From: Bacillota bacterium
GTDB taxonomy: Bacteria; Bacillota; Clostridia; Lachnospirales; Lachnospiraceae
DNA: 64,000 nucleotides
Direction: 5' to 3'
Assembly: GCA_023393095.1 (NCBI GenBank)
Contig: JAEWMT010000052.1
Location: forward strand, 18,398 to 82,397
The position numbers were made by a program, and so were the translations under genes. Below, piece after piece: positions 54,573 through 63,291 of this stretch. The notes under the pieces are model-generated. The model was given only the letters and a program-made list of their open reading frames with translations. It ran no database searches and was not told the DNA's origin. Every line of letters starts with the position of its first letter. Position 1 is the stretch's first letter.

Positions 54573-56198
54573 ATGGCAGATACGAATAGAAAGATGCATA
54601 CAAAGAAAAAGGATTTCTTAAAACACAATACAAAAACATTTCCTCAGTCAGAGAAAGCTGTATTTAAGGATGATTATTTTGAAGATCTTGATTTTAATTT
54701 ATTAAGCAAAGAGGAAAAAGAGAAATATAGCCGTAATTCTTCTAGTGCTAGAAAAACGTCTGATGAATTAACAAGCAGACCGGGGAAAAATTCTAAGTAT
54801 ATAACAAGTAATTTAAAGGAATTAAGTAGAAGGTCTGAAGGTAATACAAATAAATCAAGTAATCAGAATAATAGTCTGCGGCAGAAGGATAAATTATTTC
54901 AAAAGAAGGATAAAACATTACAAAAGCCGGATAAGACATTTCATGAAAGAATAGTAGGTAAAAATGATGGCAGGAAGATATATCATACGGATAGCAGTAA
55001 AATAACTAATAAGGGTACATGCCCTTATATCAGAGAGTGTGGAGGCTGTAATATACTTAATCAAAGCTATGAGGAGGAGCTTCGGGAAAAACAGAAAGCG
55101 GTGGAAAAGCTTCTGAATCAATACTGCAAGACAGAACCTATCATAGGCATGAAGAATCCTGAAAACTACCGCAATAAGGTGCATGTAGTTTTTGATCATG
55201 ATAAGAAGGGAAATGCTGTTTCCGGAGTGTACGAAGAAGGAACCCACCGGGTTATTCCTGTGGAGCGCTGCCTGATTCATAATCAGAAAGCGGATGAAAT
55301 AATAGCAACAATCAGGGGAATGCTGAAATCCTTTAAAATTAAAACCTATGATGAGGACACTGGCTATGGCCTACTTCGTCATGTATTGATACGTACCGGC
55401 TATCACAGCAAAGAGGTTATGGTGGTATTGGTACTTTCTTCTCCGATTATGCCCTCAAAGAATAATTTTGCTAAGGCTCTCCGCCAGAAGCATCCGGAAA
55501 TTACGACCATAGTTATTAATGTTAATGATAAGAGGACAAGTATGGTACTTGGAGAGAAAGAACAGGTTATTTACGGAAAAGGGTATATTGAAGACAGTCT
55601 GTGCAACAAGGTATTTCGTATATCCCCGAAGTCCTTTTATCAGGTTAATCCCGAACAGACAGAATTGCTTTACAATAAGGCAATTGAGATGGCAGGACTT
55701 ACAGGAAATGATACAGTCATTGATGCCTACTGTGGCACAGGAACGATTGGTATTATAGCTTCCGATTTCGCAAAGAAGGTTGTCGGTGTCGAACTGAATA
55801 AAGACGCAGTACGCGATGCGACGATCAATGCAAAATATAATCATGCAAACAATATCGAGTTCTATCAAAATGATGCAGGATTATTTATGAGCCAGATGGC
55901 GGCTGCAGGAGTGAGTGCTGATGTTGTGTTTATGGATCCACCTAGATCAGGAAGTAGTGAGCAGTTTTTAGATGCTTTGGTACTCCTGAAGCCGAAAAAG
56001 GTGGTTTATATCTCCTGCAATCCAGTTACGCTGGAAAGAGATCTTGGATATTTATCAAAGAAGGGGTATAAAGCAGAAAGGGCAGTGCCGGTGGATATGT
56101 TTCCTTGGACGGGGCATGTTGAGACGGTAGTCCTGTTGTCCAAACTAAAGTCTACAAAGTCTATCGAAGTTGGAATTAAATTTGATGAGATGGATTAA
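54573..56198 (+). CDS. rlmD: 23S rRNA (uracil-5-)-methyltransferase, RlmD type, frameshifted at its 3' end
   Basis: 541 residues as read. A Lys/Ser/Asn-rich disordered extension (about 1-145) precedes the Fe-S cysteines (CPYIRECGGC), the SAM-binding region (VIDAYCGTGTIGI) and the catalytic MDPPRSG and ISCNPVTLERDL motifs. It methylates U1939 or a related uridine. The frame closes at GAT-TAA (56193-56198). Adding one T there would read on as DLTQSESKATYDEI into the ORF up to 56425, a C-terminal tail I recall on many clostridial RlmD-like proteins. The coding sequence therefore seems to have lost one base. Confidence 0.85.
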   Translation: MADTNRKMHTKKKDFLKHNTKTFPQSEKAVFKDDYFEDLDFNLLSKEEKEKYSRNSSSARKTSDELTSRPGKNSKYITSNLKELSRRSEGNTNKSSNQNNSLRQKDKLFQKKDKTLQKPDKTFHERIVGKNDGRKIYHTDSSKITNKGTCPYIRECGGCNILNQSYEEELREKQKAVEKLLNQYCKTEPIIGMKNPENYRNKVHVVFDHDKKGNAVSGVYEEGTHRVIPVERCLIHNQKADEIIATIRGMLKSFKIKTYDEDTGYGLLRHVLIRTGYHSKEVMVVLVLSSPIMPSKNNFAKALRQKHPEITTIVINVNDKRTSMVLGEKEQVIYGKGYIEDSLCNKVFRISPKSFYQVNPEQTELLYNKAIEMAGLTGNDTVIDAYCGTGTIGIIASDFAKKVVGVELNKDAVRDATINAKYNHANNIEFYQNDAGLFMSQMAAAGVSADVVFMDPPRSGSSEQFLDALVLLKPKKVVYISCNPVTLERDLGYLSKKGYKAERAVPVDMFPWTGHVETVVLLSKLKSTKSIEVGIKFDEMD

Positions 56199-56425
56199 CA
56201 CAGTCAGAGAGCAAGGCAACATACGATGAAATTAAGCAATATGTGTTAGAAAATACAGGACTTAAAGTATCACAATTGTATATAGCACAGATAAAGAGAA
56301 AACACGGTATAATTGAGAGAATCAATTACAATGTTGGTGATGGAAAAACAAAGGTTCCAGAAGTGCCAATTGAAAAAGAAAAAGCGATTGAAGATGCGTT
56401 AAGGTATTATAAGATGATTTTGTAA
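56198..56425 (+). pseudogene. Detached C-terminal domain of the RlmD-like gene
   Basis: About 75 codons in the -1 frame relative to rlmD, with no ribosome site of their own. It reads TQSESKATYDEIKQYVLENT, then LYIAQIKRKHGII and a Lys/Glu-rich end (KEKAIEDALRYYKMIL). The pattern looks like a small winged-helix tail. It joins rlmD exactly if one base is restored at 56195/56196. An internal ATG at 56243 exists but lacks a Shine-Dalgarno sequence. Confidence 0.7.
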
Positions 56426-56443
56426 AAGATTTTATGTGTAAGT

Positions 56444-56475
56444 CACCCACCCCCGGCTACTCGTGGGGGTGGGTG
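56444..56475 (+). terminator. GC-rich hairpin after the rlmD region
   Basis: CACCCACCCCC (56444-56454) pairs exactly with GGGGGTGGGTG (56465-56475) around a 10-nt loop. It is strikingly GC-rich against its surroundings and lacks a T tract. It is likely a terminator, though it could mark an element end. Confidence 0.65.
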
Positions 56476-56657
56476 GGTTCTGTCTGCTAGTGAGACCAAA
56501 AGTGAGATTTACTGGTACAATCGCATACTGCTCACATTGATACAAAAGTAAAAAGCTTTAAAAATAGAGAGGCAATATTTGTTTAGGTTAACAAATATTT
56601 GCATTTTGTAAAAAATATAATATTATTTAAGTAGAAATATTGGAGGTGGTTGTAGAT

Positions 56658-57035
56658 ATGAAAAGACCTATCGGTATATCATTTATTGGATGTTTTTATA
56701 TTTTTGGAGCATTTGTATTAATCCTAACATTAGGAGTTAAACAAGATATTAATATTAATGTGAGATTTGGAGTTCCTTTTTTACCTGAAATAGCAGTAAG
56801 AATATTTGTTGCAGTATTCTCGACAATCATGGCTTATGGATACCTAAAGTTAAAGAAATGGGGTTATTGGACTATGATAATATACTCTTTAATTTTCTTA
56901 ATCATTAGTACAAACCAAGCGAATATTTATCATAATAAGCTGTTCATAAGTAACATTATATTTTCGTTGTTGGTTTTATTCTATACATTTAATAATCGCC
57001 ATAATTTTTATAATAAAATAACCATATCAATATAA
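56658..57035 (+). CDS. Small four-helix membrane protein of unknown function
   Basis: 125 residues beginning MKRPIGISFIGCFYIFGAF. About four hydrophobic helices (about 5-27, 45-62, 70-90, 97-114) separated by short loops with KLKKWGYW between helices 2 and 3. No function is recognised; the layout resembles small uncharacterised clostridial membrane proteins. The start at 56658 uses GGAGGTGG 11-18 bases upstream; the earlier ATG at 56640 overlaps that site. Confidence 0.65.
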   Translation: MKRPIGISFIGCFYIFGAFVLILTLGVKQDININVRFGVPFLPEIAVRIFVAVFSTIMAYGYLKLKKWGYWTMIIYSLIFLIISTNQANIYHNKLFISNIIFSLLVLFYTFNNRHNFYNKITISI

Positions 57036-57133
57036 GAGTTAAGGGAACTGAACGTTCCCTTTAATTTTGCTTATTTTTTCAACATTATGTTTTAACAGAG
57101 CCAATAATTAAAATCTAATAAAGCACATTAAAA

Positions 57134-57163
57134 AAGGGATATTCCATTTGAGGAATATCCCTT
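57134..57163 (-). terminator. Terminator of the interrupted minus-strand gene
   Basis: AAGGGATATTCC (57134-57145) pairs with GGAATATCCCTT (57152-57163). On the minus strand it is followed by six T residues (57134-57129), so it terminates the gene ending at 57189. Confidence 0.85.
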
Positions 57164-57188
57164 AACTGTGGTTATCCATAAAACATGT

Positions 57189-57503
57189 TTACTTTTCCTT
57201 GTGTCTTGTCATTAACTCCTTAAATTTTTCTTTTGAATCGAATTCTATTCCAAGGTCTTCTTCTAGCATTACGATACTCACTTGTATTTCACTCACAATG
57301 TTTTCTTGTAATTCTCACAATTCAGAATGTTGTTCAGAAATATTATTATTACATTCGTTTGTTGCATCTATTGTGTCAGATACTTTGGATTCAATGATAC
57401 GTTCTATACTCTCAATTCTTTCTGATAATAATTCTAATTCTGCTAGAATGTCCTCTTTTGTATTGATTATGAATTCCAATCGATTCCCATATGTGTCGTT
57501 CAT
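57189..57503 (-). pseudogene. Small coiled-coil gene interrupted by an in-frame TGA
   Basis: A 105-codon frame starts at ATG 57503 (MNDTYGNRLEFIINTKEDIL) and runs in one frame to TAA 57189 (ending KFKELMTRHKEK), but has TGA at 57317-57315 after residue 62 (QHSEL stop ELQEN). Both sides are Glu/Ile/Leu-rich helical sequence and a T-rich terminator follows the second stop, so this was one gene. Only the first 62 residues would be made without suppression. The function is unknown. Confidence 0.65.
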
Positions 57504-57514
57504 TCTTTTTTACG

Positions 57515-57538
57515 AGGCTTGGCGGCAACGCCAAGCCT
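57515..57538. terminator. Hairpin with GCAA loop
   Basis: AGGCTTGGCG (57515-57524) and CGCCAAGCCT (57529-57538) form a perfect stem with a GCAA tetraloop, followed on the plus strand by TTTATT. No plus-strand gene precedes it, so it may be left over from a lost gene. The 57539-57716 stretch holds nothing else recognised. Confidence 0.55.
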
Positions 57539-57716
57539 TTATTAAATTTGATATCATATTGACGAGTGAATAGTTGGTTTAGGATTGTTTATCGTTAAAC
57601 AATTGATAGAACAACTTGGAGGGTCTATAAAGTTGAACAATACGGAGTTTGGCGGAGCCTGCGTATCATTCCAGCATAAAGTCTTTTATACCAATCAAGG
57701 AATATCATATAATCCG

Positions 57717-57771
57717 TTGACAATAAAAGAAGAATAGTAGTAAAATGGTTTATAGAACGAATTCTATAAAC
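57717..57771 (+). promoter_or_regulatory. Promoter and operator of the TetR-glycosyltransferase operon
   Basis: TTGACA (57717-57722), 18-bp spacer, TAAAAT (57741-57746), then the perfect inverted repeat GTTTATAGAA-CGAA-TTCTATAAAC (57748-57771), 16 bp before the TetR start. It is well placed for repression by that protein. Confidence 0.8.
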
Positions 57772-57786
57772 TGAGAGGTAAGGATA

Positions 57787-58437
57787 ATGGCAAGGCCGAA
57801 AAAAGATCCGAATATAAAAAGAAAGGTTTTTATAGAGTCAGCTTCAAAACTGTTTTTTGAAAAAGGTTATGACCAAACTTCTATTCAGGATATTTTACGG
57901 GAGGTAGGAAGAGGCAGTACCTTATCACCCAGCGTCTTTTACTACTACTTTCAGTCAAAGGATGATTTATTTGAGGCAATGGTTCAAGAATACATAGAAG
58001 AACATGTTCAGAACATTACAACTGTGCTGCAACGCCCGAATCTTTCCTACCAAGATAAGATGGCGGCAGTACTTGAGGTTCATCGTCATGCAATTATGAA
58101 TTTCAAGCAAATTGATGCCTACTTCGATCAGGATTCAATGCGCAGTAAATATTTTAATTATGTAATTGATATGCAGGGAACAAATGCGCTAGCAACGCCT
58201 CTCGAAAATCTAATTAAGGAGGGTATCGCAGAAGGCGTCATTCCTGAAACACCTTTGTTAAAGCAAGCCGGCACAAAGCTTATGACGCAGATTTTTTTGT
58301 CTTCCATTTTACCGCTGACACATCAGGGTAGGCAGTGGGATGGACAGCATCATTCCGAAGATTACCTTCCCTTCATACCGCTAATTTTTTTACATCTATT
58401 CAATATACCGGCTTTATCTGGGGAGGATACGCTATGA
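57787..58437 (+). CDS. TetR/AcrR family transcriptional regulator
   Basis: 216 residues. The TetR DNA-binding domain is at about 8-62 (FIESASKLFFEKGYDQTSIQ, then SPSVFYYYFQSKDDLFEAM), followed by a helical ligand domain. GAGAGGTAAGG precedes the ATG. The stop overlaps the start of the glycosyltransferase (ATGA), so the two are cotranscribed, and the palindrome upstream is its likely operator. Confidence 0.92.
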   Translation: MARPKKDPNIKRKVFIESASKLFFEKGYDQTSIQDILREVGRGSTLSPSVFYYYFQSKDDLFEAMVQEYIEEHVQNITTVLQRPNLSYQDKMAAVLEVHRHAIMNFKQIDAYFDQDSMRSKYFNYVIDMQGTNALATPLENLIKEGIAEGVIPETPLLKQAGTKLMTQIFLSSILPLTHQGRQWDGQHHSEDYLPFIPLIFLHLFNIPALSGEDTL

Positions 58438-59678
58438 AATTTGTGATTATTACAATTGGTTCCCGAGGGGATGTTCAACCTTTCCTTGCCCTAGGAAAGG
58501 GACTGCAGAACAAAGGACATCAAATACGCATATGCGCAATGAGCGATTTTAAGGAAACCATTGAACAGGAAGGCTTTGAATATTCGCCCATGGCTGGTGA
58601 TTCCAAGGAAATCATGTTACGCCTGATTGGTGAACAGGTATCTCCCTTGGAGTATTTCGGCAGCTTACCTGATTTATTAAATCCGGTCAAAGAAGAGTTT
58701 CTCTCCAATATTGAAGAAGCATGTCAGGGAATGGATGCCATTCTTTACAGTACCCTGGGCAGCATAGCGTACCATGTAGGAGAGAAGATGGAAATCCCCT
58801 GCTTTCGATGCTTTTTTGCACCGCTCGATCCGACTGGTGAGTTTCCAGCCATGACTGCACCTACTACTTTTCTTGGGGGTTGGTATAACAAGCTGACCTT
58901 TAAGTGCGGGGACATTCTATGGTCACATGCTACAAGGCGTCTACTGAATGATTGGCGTGTCGAGATGGGCCTAAGGAAAATAAAGCCTTTTGAGTTTCCC
59001 TATAGAAGTATGAACGGTAAACCGATTCCCACGCTTTATGCTTACAGCCCCATCCTTGCGCCGAAACCCAAAGAATATGGGAAACATCAGCATCTGACAG
59101 GCTTTTGGATAAAGGAACTGGATAAAGAATGGAGACCCGATGAAAAGCTGCAGCATTTTTTAAGTGCAGGAAGCAAACCTATCTACATTGGATTCGGCAG
59201 TACGGTAGGAGGAAACTTTGACAGGATTCTTCGTATAATTCTGGAAAGCGTAAAAATAACAGGGCAGCGTGCAATCCTATCTGCGGGGTGGCGTGATTTA
59301 AATGGGATTGATCTGCCGCACAATATTATACAGGTGGGGAATGTCCCCCACGAATGGCTATTCCCGCAAATGCTTGCGGTGTCTCATCATGGTGGAGCCG
59401 GGACAACAGCAGCCGGAGTGCGGGCGGGTGTTCCCAGCATTATTGTTCCTTTCGGCGGTGATCAACCTTATTGGGGTAATCGAGTATACCGTATGGGAAT
59501 CGGCACGAAGCCTATCTGGTGTAAACAGCTCTCGGTGGAAAACTATTCGAAAGCGATTCGGGAAGTCATTAATAACCAGCAAATGAAAAATCGTGCATCT
59601 GAGGTGGGAACAATGATAAGAAATGAGAATGGTGTTGCAAATGCCATAACATTGATAGAAAAGACACTCAATATCTAG
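58434..59678 (+). CDS. UDP-glycosyltransferase (GT1, MGT/sterol-glucosyltransferase-like)
   Basis: 414 residues of GT-B fold. The N-terminus FVIITIGSRGDVQPFLALGK is typical of sterol- and macrolide-glycosyltransferase relatives; the donor-binding signature is SHHGGAGTTAAGVRAGVPSI, then PFGGDQPYWGNRV (about 320-350). It transfers a sugar from a nucleotide donor to a lipophilic acceptor. With a dedicated TetR regulator it may inactivate a toxic aglycone, by analogy with macrolide glycosyltransferases; this is inference. GGGGAGG precedes the ATG. Confidence 0.9.
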   Translation: MKFVIITIGSRGDVQPFLALGKGLQNKGHQIRICAMSDFKETIEQEGFEYSPMAGDSKEIMLRLIGEQVSPLEYFGSLPDLLNPVKEEFLSNIEEACQGMDAILYSTLGSIAYHVGEKMEIPCFRCFFAPLDPTGEFPAMTAPTTFLGGWYNKLTFKCGDILWSHATRRLLNDWRVEMGLRKIKPFEFPYRSMNGKPIPTLYAYSPILAPKPKEYGKHQHLTGFWIKELDKEWRPDEKLQHFLSAGSKPIYIGFGSTVGGNFDRILRIILESVKITGQRAILSAGWRDLNGIDLPHNIIQVGNVPHEWLFPQMLAVSHHGGAGTTAAGVRAGVPSIIVPFGGDQPYWGNRVYRMGIGTKPIWCKQLSVENYSKAIREVINNQQMKNRASEVGTMIRNENGVANAITLIEKTLNI

Positions 59679-59757
59679 GGTATTAAGTGTTTTTTCTTCA
59701 TTCGGTCTGTATCCTCACATTACCAATGATTTGTATATTAATTACCCAATGCCTTTC

Positions 59758-59786
59758 TTGAAGAACTTTGATATGTATGTTATAAT
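59758..59786 (+). promoter_or_regulatory. Promoter of rpoN
   Basis: TTGAAG (59758-59763), 17-bp spacer, TATAAT (59781-59786), 32 bp before the rpoN start codon. Confidence 0.75.
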
Positions 59787-59818
59787 GAAAAAAATGTCGG
59801 AAATGAGAATGGATTTCA

Positions 59819-61201
59819 GTGGATATTAATATCAATCTAAAACATACACAGAACATTTCTCCCCAGATGGTACAGTCTATGGAAATTCTGCAGATGGGTT
59901 CACAGGAATTGCTTAAGTACATCAGGGAACTGGTACAGGAAAACCCCGTAGTTGATCTAGAAGAACAAATAGGGGTAAAGGACGAGTTTAGCGCTTTGAG
60001 TCGTAAGCTGAAGTGGCTGGAGTCCACAGACGTACAGAACAGTTATTACAAACCGAGTGATCAGGACGAAGAAGACAATCCCTTCGATAATTACGGCGGA
60101 GAAACTTGTAACCGAGAGGATCTCTACAGTTTCGTGACTTCTCAACTTCAGATCGGTAACATGGATCCGGCACTCCGTAGTGCCGCTGTTTTCATTATTG
60201 AGAGCCTCACTCCGACAGGCTATTTTGAGGACAGTCTGGAGATAGTGGCTAGGGTCACGGGCTGTACAGAGAGTACTGCAGCTCAAGCTCTTAAGCTGGT
60301 TCAGTCCCTGGAACCGGTCGGTATCGGTGCAAGGAACCTGAGCGAATGCCTTTGCTTACAGCTTCAAAGTTTGGACGATGCTGATCATCTAGCCATACGT
60401 ATTGCAAGTGATTATCTTGAAGCTTTGGCCAGAAACCGGTATGCATTCCTTGCTAGAGAACTTAAGGCCAGTCAAAATGAGGTACGTGCCGCCTGCGAAC
60501 GTATCCGTGCCCTTAATCCCAAGCCAGGCATTGGTTTTTCCACCCGGGAAAACATCATCTATATTACTCCTGATGTGAATGTGGTCAAAGTGCAAGACTA
60601 CTTCGAAATTCATACCGAGGACTATTGTTTTCCATCCATTACTCTCAGTAGCTATTACAGTGATCTTATAAAGTCAACTGACAACAACGAAGTTAAGGAC
60701 TATCTAGTAAACAAGATGCATCAGGCAAATTGGGTAATCAATAGCATTAAGCAAAGGCACAGCACACTCGTAGCTTGTGCGGAGTGCATTGTCCAATTGC
60801 AAGAGGAGTTCTTTAGCGAGAGGAACGGACACCTTGTCCCTATGACCTTGGGTGACGTTGCCCGGCAGTTGGATGTCCATGAGTCCACCGTAAGCCGTGC
60901 CATTCGGGATAAGTACCTCCGGTGCAGCAAAGGGGTATTTCCTCTCAGCTACTTTTTCTCAAGAGGACTGGGTAAAAAGACATCTCAGTTGGATACGGAC
61001 GAATTGTGTACCTCTCCTGACGCTGTTAAGGCTCTCATCAGTGAGCTTATTGGTGGCGAAGACAAAAGGCACCCGCTCTCAGACCAGAAGATTTGTGAGC
61101 TGTTGGAAGAACGATCCGCCGACATCTCTCGCCGTACGGTAGCTAAATACCGATGTGAATTGGGAATACCTTGCGCTTCCGTCCGTAAACAGTACGAATA
61201 G
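59819..61201 (+). CDS. rpoN: RNA polymerase sigma-54 factor
   Basis: 460 residues. Region I (about 1-50) is the Gln/Leu-rich activator-interacting part (ISPQMVQSMEILQMGSQELL); a core-binding domain follows, then a helix-turn-helix (LDVHESTVSRAIRDKYLRC) and the diagnostic RpoN box near residues 438-447 (RRTVAKYRCELGIP) that reads the -24 element. The start is GTG 59819 with only a weak GAATGGA site. It is encoded beside an enhancer-binding activator and a gene with a -24/-12 promoter, suggesting a locally devoted sigma-54 module. Confidence 0.95.
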   Translation: MDININLKHTQNISPQMVQSMEILQMGSQELLKYIRELVQENPVVDLEEQIGVKDEFSALSRKLKWLESTDVQNSYYKPSDQDEEDNPFDNYGGETCNREDLYSFVTSQLQIGNMDPALRSAAVFIIESLTPTGYFEDSLEIVARVTGCTESTAAQALKLVQSLEPVGIGARNLSECLCLQLQSLDDADHLAIRIASDYLEALARNRYAFLARELKASQNEVRAACERIRALNPKPGIGFSTRENIIYITPDVNVVKVQDYFEIHTEDYCFPSITLSSYYSDLIKSTDNNEVKDYLVNKMHQANWVINSIKQRHSTLVACAECIVQLQEEFFSERNGHLVPMTLGDVARQLDVHESTVSRAIRDKYLRCSKGVFPLSYFFSRGLGKKTSQLDTDELCTSPDAVKALISELIGGEDKRHPLSDQKICELLEERSADISRRTVAKYRCELGIPCASVRKQYE

Positions 61202-61345
61202 AACGTTCTGGCCATATGAGTATCCGATTAGACTGAGTGCAGATTGCTTTAATGATTAGGATATTATGGTCGAATTGGATAAATTAGATAGATTGCATTC
61301 TTGGCGTTATTGAAAAATTTGTAAACTGACATTGGAGGTAACTGG

Positions 61346-63118
61346 ATGGCAGGTATTTTACTCGAAATACAAGAGACTGTCAAGAAATATACCGAGATCA
61401 TGGCAAAGGTATCAAATGTTGACGTAGAAGTCGTGGACACCGATCTGTTTAGAGTAGCTGGTACCGGTATGTTCGCTGATCATATAAATGAAGATATGTC
61501 CCATGAAGGTTATACATATCGCCATGTGCTAAAAACCGGTCAACTTCAGGTGATTTACTCTCCAGGCCGTGAACAGATTTGTAACAGTTGCCCAAAACGG
61601 GATAGTTGTGATGAGGAAATAGAGATTGCTATGCCGATCTGTGCGTGCAATGAAATTATAGGTGTCATAGGGCTGGTTGGTTCTAATGTGCAGCAACGTA
61701 ACGTTATTCTTCAGAATGAAGAAACCTACCTCGGACTGATCGAACAGATTGCCAGTTTTATTGCAGCAAAAGCAATCGAAAGGATAGATCAAAAACAAAA
61801 AGAATCATTACTGTCAGCACTAGCCTTCACCATCAATAATATGGAAGAGGGAGTCCTCATCATAAGCCATAAGAACACCGTCACCATGGCCAACCGTGCT
61901 GCCAAACAACAGCTTGTACTTAAATTACTTGAAGGTAAGCAAATTAAGCTGTCGCCAACCGGAGATAAACTCAACGGAAAGAACGAATATATGCTGGCCG
62001 TGGAAAAGAAAACGTATCGCATTCTTGGAGAGGTTCATTATCTGTTCAAATCGGACGACGCTTATGCCGAGGTCCTTTCTTTTACCCTAGCCCGCGATTT
62101 GAACAAAAAGTTATACGCAATGACCGCTTCGATAAGTGAAGGTATCATTGTGGGCAGCAGTCAAGAGACGATTGCGTTGCGTGCTGAAATCGAAAAGATA
62201 GCGGACAGTACCTCTACTGTACTTATTACCGGCGAAAGCGGTACCGGCAAGGAGGTAGTGGCTTCTGCCATTTGGCGTGCGGGTGACCGTAGGGAACAAC
62301 GGTTTGTGGCGGTGAATTGTGCTGCCATTCCCGAAAGTCTTCTGGAAGCAGAACTTTTCGGATATGTAAAAGGTGCCTTTACGGGAGCTGATCCCAATGG
62401 CCGAGTAGGCAAATTTGAACTGGCAAACCAAGGTATCATTTTTTTGGATGAGATTGGTGATATGCCTCTATATTTGCAGGCGAAGCTCCTGCGAATCCTA
62501 CAGGAACGCAAAATTACCCGTATCGGTTCAAACCATCAGATTCCGATTGATGTGCGTGTGATTGCCGCCACCAATAAGGATCTCAAAACGATGATTGCCA
62601 ATGGAAAATTTCGTGAGGATCTGTATTACAGACTGAATGTTATCCCTGTCAAGTTACTGCCTTTGCGAAACCGTACCGAAGATATCTCTGTCCTCGCTAA
62701 TTTGTTTGCGCAAAGGTATGCAAAACGGTTGGGTAAACCAATCCGTGAAATATCACCGGAAACTATCCAAGCTATGTTGGAATACCCATGGTACGGTAAT
62801 GTTAGAGAGTTGGAAAACACGGTGGAATATATGGTAAATATGTGTTGTAATCAAGATGTTTTAGGGTTAGAAACTTTGCCAAAGGACTTTTTATTAGGCG
62901 AACACGCCAATTACAATCAGCACGACCCTGTATCAAATGGAAAAGTAAAAAACACCGCCGAGGAAAAAGTAATCCCACTACAGGTAGTTGAGCGGTGTGA
63001 AATAGAAAAAGCACTGAGCCTTTATGGCAAAAGCACCCAAGGTAAGAAATTGGCTGCCAAAAGTCTCGGCATCAGCATTGCAACTTTATATCGAAAACTG
63101 GGTGATTTATCAAATTGA
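61346..63118 (+). CDS. Sigma-54-dependent enhancer-binding activator
   Basis: 590 residues. An N-terminal sensory region (about 1-160) with a cysteine cluster (CNSCPKRDSC at about 79-88, then PICAC) is followed by a PAS-like segment (about 165-270; NMEEGVLIISHKNTVTMANR). The AAA+ domain has Walker A GESGTGKE (about 296), GAFTGA (about 342) and Walker B GIIFLDEIGD. A Fis-type helix-turn-helix ends the protein (KKLAAKSLGISIATLYRKL). It should activate the diaminopropionate ammonia-lyase gene downstream. TTGGAGG precedes the ATG. Confidence 0.95.
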   Translation: MAGILLEIQETVKKYTEIMAKVSNVDVEVVDTDLFRVAGTGMFADHINEDMSHEGYTYRHVLKTGQLQVIYSPGREQICNSCPKRDSCDEEIEIAMPICACNEIIGVIGLVGSNVQQRNVILQNEETYLGLIEQIASFIAAKAIERIDQKQKESLLSALAFTINNMEEGVLIISHKNTVTMANRAAKQQLVLKLLEGKQIKLSPTGDKLNGKNEYMLAVEKKTYRILGEVHYLFKSDDAYAEVLSFTLARDLNKKLYAMTASISEGIIVGSSQETIALRAEIEKIADSTSTVLITGESGTGKEVVASAIWRAGDRREQRFVAVNCAAIPESLLEAELFGYVKGAFTGADPNGRVGKFELANQGIIFLDEIGDMPLYLQAKLLRILQERKITRIGSNHQIPIDVRVIAATNKDLKTMIANGKFREDLYYRLNVIPVKLLPLRNRTEDISVLANLFAQRYAKRLGKPIREISPETIQAMLEYPWYGNVRELENTVEYMVNMCCNQDVLGLETLPKDFLLGEHANYNQHDPVSNGKVKNTAEEKVIPLQVVERCEIEKALSLYGKSTQGKKLAAKSLGISIATLYRKLGDLSN

Positions 63119-63123
63119 GAATT

Positions 63124-63163
63124 TTTATTATCATTTTGAGAAATTTCTCAAAATGATAATAAA
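63124..63163. promoter_or_regulatory. Perfect 40-bp palindrome upstream of the sigma-54 promoter
   Basis: Two 20-bp arms (63124-63143, 63144-63163; centre TTTTGAGAAATTTCTCAAAA) are exact inverted copies with no spacer. It begins just after the activator stop codon and about 130 bp before the -24/-12 element. It could be an enhancer for the activator's Fis-type domain or part of a terminator. Confidence 0.6.
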
Positions 63164-63200
63164 TCTGCGGTACATACTTTTTGGTAATTGCCGCAGATTT
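63161..63200 (+). terminator. Terminator of the activator gene
   Basis: AAATCTGCGG (63161-63170) pairs with CCGCAGATTT (63191-63200), followed by AATTTTTTT. It separates the activator transcript from the downstream sigma-54 promoter. Confidence 0.8.
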
Positions 63201-63231
63201 AATTTTTTTAGAAAAAAAATTATGAGGTAAA

Positions 63232-63262
63232 TATGGCGTATTTTCGAATTATGCCGTATTTT
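63232..63262 (+). promoter_or_regulatory. Direct repeats, candidate activator sites
   Basis: TATGGCGTATTTT (63232-63244) and TATGCCGTATTTT (63250-63262) are near-identical direct repeats 18 bp apart, 30-60 bp upstream of the -24 box. They are candidate binding sites for the enhancer-binding protein. Confidence 0.45.
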
Positions 63263-63291
63263 TTTTATGATTTTTTAAGAATACGAATAAG

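Noticed and set aside
57315..57317. Selenocysteine codon in the small coiled-coil gene
   Set aside because: The flanking residues resemble no selenoprotein motif and no clear hairpin follows the TGA. A nonsense mutation is simpler.
57199..57573. 124-codon plus-strand ORF
   Set aside because: Antisense to the interrupted coiled-coil gene. Serine-rich composition and lack of a ribosome site mark it as a shadow.
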